From: Bryobacteraceae bacterium | Lineage (GTDB): Bacteria > Acidobacteriota > Terriglobia > Bryobacterales > Bryobacteraceae | Assembly: GCA_947456995.1 (NCBI GenBank) | Contig: CANGVB010000016.1 | Span: forward strand, 1-14,995 | Length of the DNA: 14,995 bases | Direction of reading: 5' to 3' | Part shown: positions 13,145 to 14,995 of the stretch, piece by piece | Layout of the letters: each line of letters starts with the position of its first letter | Numbering within the stretch: position 1 is the stretch's first letter | Notes under the pieces: generated by a model | Seen by the model: the letters and a program-made list of their open reading frames with translations, nothing else | Databases searched by the model: none | Told to the model about the DNA's origin: nothing | Program-made: the position numbers and the translations under genes

Positions 13145-14085
13145 TCTATTACATAATCAATTCGGGAAATCTCAAAGGCCTGATAGATAGCCATCACCTG
13201 GCCTTCGCCAAAGAGATAGCCAGCAGCTTCTCCAGCAGCGTGGCAGACGAGCGCAGCGAGCGTAAACGGGAACGCTTCAAGGAAGCGAACCTCCGATCTG
13301 GCCTCCTTGCGGTTGAGCCATTTCAAGAGGCGATAGGTACGGAGTAACGGAACCAGAGGGAATGCTGCTGCCTGAAAGAGCCTTCGCGGCAGAGGCCAGG
13401 ACTTCGACCGCTCGCTGCCAATGATACGACCGCCGTAGAAGCTGTGGCGAAACAATGCTCCGAGTTTGGAGAGGTTGACGTGATGGGTTGCGATATCGAC
13501 GTCGAGAAAGATTCGATAGCCCCGGGCTTTCATCGCTTCATGAAGCACCCATTCCGAGACAAGCCAGGTAGCCAAATCGCCGTCCATCGAGAGGAGTGCT
13601 TTTTTGTCATAGCTGGAATTATGACCGGGGCCTCGTTCAGCTTCCCCGCTGGCTTGAGGCAAGTAGAACTCGATAAAGGTCAACTGAAAGTTGGCCCAGC
13701 TCACCAAGGTGCCTGGATTGCCATTCAGGACGCGCGGGGCGACAACCTGAAAGCCTTGCTTCTGGCGTTGAATCAGGACTTCGGCCCAACGAGGTTCCGG
13801 GAAAGAATGGTCTTCGGCCAGGACAACCGCCTGACCCGCGGAAGCATTTATTCCAGCAGCCCAACCGATCGCACCATAAGGGACCTTGGGCAAAACCACT
13901 TGCTTCCAATTTGGAATCTGATTGAGTTCTGAAATGTCCAGGTCTGATGCGTTGGAAGCATTGGACACCAGTATCAATTCCAGATCATGCAAAGCTGTTT
14001 GACGGGCGATGTGGCGGATTGTTTTTTTGATCCGACCAAAGGAAGATGCATGGTTCAAAACAATCGACAAATAGATATCGGACAC
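13105..14085 (-). CDS. Divergent family 2 glycosyltransferase-like protein
   Basis: This 326-residue protein begins at a GTG with AAGAG about 6 nt upstream. The N-terminus YLSIVLNHASSFGRIKKTI and ELILVSNAS (about 36-44) fit the GT-A nucleotide-binding fold. VLAEDHSFPEPRWAEVL (about 88-104) stands where the other glycosyltransferase in this window has FTDDDCEPTPNWLTAL, so the metal motif reads EDH rather than DDD. GHNSSYDKKAL (154-164) corresponds to the SNNLACDRARF region. SEWVLHEAMKARGYRI (177-191) holds the position of the usual ED base as Glu178-Trp179. ATHHVNLSKL follows. Two hydrophobic stretches near the C-terminus (about 235-250 and 271-293) suggest membrane association. It follows the SMP-30-like gene by 25 nt on the same strand and is probably co-transcribed with it. 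Its 3' end overlaps the plus-strand glycosyltransferase by 40 nt. Confidence 0.78.
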   Translation of the reverse strand: MSDIYLSIVLNHASSFGRIKKTIRHIARQTALHDLELILVSNASNASDLDISELNQIPNWKQVVLPKVPYGAIGWAAGINASAGQAVVLAEDHSFPEPRWAEVLIQRQKQGFQVVAPRVLNGNPGTLVSWANFQLTFIEFYLPQASGEAERGPGHNSSYDKKALLSMDGDLATWLVSEWVLHEAMKARGYRIFLDVDIATHHVNLSKLGALFRHSFYGGRIIGSERSKSWPLPRRLFQAAAFPLVPLLRTYRLLKWLNRKEARSEVRFLEAFPFTLAALVCHAAGEAAGYLFGEGQVMAIYQAFEISRIDYVIDQELNLLLEDFVA

Positions 14086-14110
14086 AAACGCTCTTTCAAG
14101 ACTATGTTAG

Positions 14111-14995
14111 CTATTTGCGGACGGATTCATTTGAATTGAGTCCGGGCGTCTTGACGCGGATGCTCCAGATGGTGCCTCCGGCGCTGACGTAGAGGTTGCG
14201 CATATCTGTTCCGCCAAAGGCGACATTGGTTACTTCGTCGAGCGGAACAGGGATGAATTCGAGGAGTTTGCCTTCTGGTGAGAGTACGTAAACACCGCCC
14301 TTCTTCGAGTTGGTCTCGTGAGGCGGGTGAGGTTGATTCAATCCTCCCGCTACGAAGAGGCGGCCTTTGGCGTCCATTTCCAAACCATCGGGGCCGCGGC
14401 TGTCGCCCCAATCGTGGATGAGTTTGCGGCTGAGAGGGTCGGCTGAGCCGTCGGGGCGAAGGGTGAAGCGCCAGAGTTTTCTTGCCGCACCTGGGTTGTT
14501 GTTATTGTTATCGGCGACATAGAGATAGCGATCCCCTGGGGAGACGAGGATGCCGTTAGGGCGGTCTACAAGATCGCGGCCCAGAACACGGCTCACTTGA
14601 CCAGGGGCATCGATTCGATAGACTCCCTCGACGGCCATCTCCATGTTGTCGCGGCTGCCGTAGCGTGGGTCGGTGAAATAGATGCGGCCCTTGCTGTCCA
14701 TCGTGAGGTCGTTGGGGGAGTTGAATTTCTTTCCCTCGAAAGAGTCTGCCAGGACGGTTATGCTGCCGTCGGCCTCTGTTCTGGTGACTCGGCGATTGGC
14801 AGCTTCGCAGACGACAAGGCGGCCCTGCTTGTCGAAGAAGAGTCCGTTAGCTCCGCCGGAAGCTTCGCGGAATACCTGAGTCTGTCCGCCTGGATCGAGC
14901 TTGAAGATGCGGCCCTTGCCGGTGAAGTAGAGATTGCCTTTGCCATCCCAGACGGGGCCTTCGCTGCCACCGGCTTCACTGGCTTTTAGCAGCTT
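14111..14995 (-). CDS. SMP-30/gluconolactonase-family protein (5' end outside window)
   Basis: The reverse strand is open from the right edge to a TAG at 14111, giving the last 294 residues of a six-bladed beta-propeller. Metal-ligand motifs of the SMP-30/gluconolactonase family appear in order: SEGPVWD near the edge (Glu), FNSPNDLTMDSKGRIYFTDP (Asn), RPNGILVSPGDRYLYVADN, and GPDGLEMDAKGRLFVAGG (Asp). The C-terminus is VTNVAFGGTDMRNLYVSAGG followed by a short tail. Characterised members are calcium- or zinc-dependent lactonases acting on sugar lactones such as gluconolactone; many secreted relatives have unknown substrates. A run of five Asn residues (DNNNNNPG) lies in the loop after YLYVAD. 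Only the start and any signal peptide are missing. An internal ATG at 14701 is not the start, because clear family sequence continues upstream of it in frame. Confidence 0.88.
   Translation of the reverse strand, partial: KLLKASEAGGSEGPVWDGKGNLYFTGKGRIFKLDPGGQTQVFREASGGANGLFFDKQGRLVVCEAANRRVTRTEADGSITVLADSFEGKKFNSPNDLTMDSKGRIYFTDPRYGSRDNMEMAVEGVYRIDAPGQVSRVLGRDLVDRPNGILVSPGDRYLYVADNNNNNPGAARKLWRFTLRPDGSADPLSRKLIHDWGDSRGPDGLEMDAKGRLFVAGGLNQPHPPHETNSKKGGVYVLSPEGKLLEFIPVPLDEVTNVAFGGTDMRNLYVSAGGTIWSIRVKTPGLNSNESVRK

Noticed and set aside
13444..13932. A 162-codon plus-strand frame
   Set aside because: It lies inside the minus-strand GT2-like gene, whose protein has ordered family motifs; the plus frame has none.
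14597..14989. A 130-codon plus-strand frame at the right edge
   Set aside because: The minus strand here encodes continuous SMP-30-family sequence with the EGPVWD and SPNDL motifs.
1..14995. CRISPR array, tRNA or rRNA genes, prophage or toxin-antitoxin pair
   Set aside because: No regularly spaced direct repeats with unique spacers, no RNA gene signatures, no integrase or phage structural genes and no small coupled gene pairs of that kind were seen.

Overview
The window looks like a chromosomal segment of an Acidobacteriota species, probably of the Solibacter/Bryobacter kind. This is inferred from gene families: a VWFA protein of the acidobacterial type, a secreted LPxTA protein of a style common in that phylum, Tat-exported alginate lyase-like and sulfatase proteins, and a multi-PAS sensor. 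No RNA gene, CRISPR array or complete mobile element is visible. Coding density is high and several neighbouring genes overlap by 4 nt.

Left part (1-1605): the first 350 codons of a minus-strand multi-PAS sensory protein run off the left edge. A short plus-strand gene for a Thivi_2564-type membrane peptide follows. Its 3' end runs into three degenerate ~22-nt repeats at about 30-nt period, which resemble the end of an IS21-family element without its transposase.

Centre (1606-5720): a compact co-directional four-gene group. It holds (a) a secreted protein ending in an LPATAS sorting signal, (b) a malic/malolactic-enzyme homologue with altered active-site residues, (c) a secreted von Willebrand A protein with an intact MIDAS, and (d) a class D sortase with His, Cys and Arg in place. 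Gaps are +19, -4 and -4 nt. The sortase class (known for LPNTA-type signals) fits the LPATA motif, so this is probably a sortase-substrate pair in a diderm bacterium, with an unexpected metabolic-enzyme homologue inside the unit. It is the strongest candidate for an undescribed system here.

5721-7061 (minus): an unrecognised protein with a Cys/His/Asp arrangement like NlpC/P60 or CHAP peptidases and no export signal. Its stop codon directly abuts the sortase stop.

7194-13144 (plus): five tightly spaced genes (gaps 4, 18, 5, -4 nt): an alginate lyase-family protein, an iduronate-2-sulfatase-like sulfatase, a secreted D-aminoacylase-like amidohydrolase, a Gfo/Idh/MocA oxidoreductase and a family 2 glycosyltransferase. 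The first two suggest attack on a sulfated, uronate-containing glycan. The last three may form a different functional block. The glycosyltransferase gene overlaps tail-to-tail by 40 nt with a second, divergent family 2 glycosyltransferase on the minus strand (13105-14085). That gene follows by 25 nt an SMP-30/gluconolactonase-family gene entering from the right edge (14111-14995).
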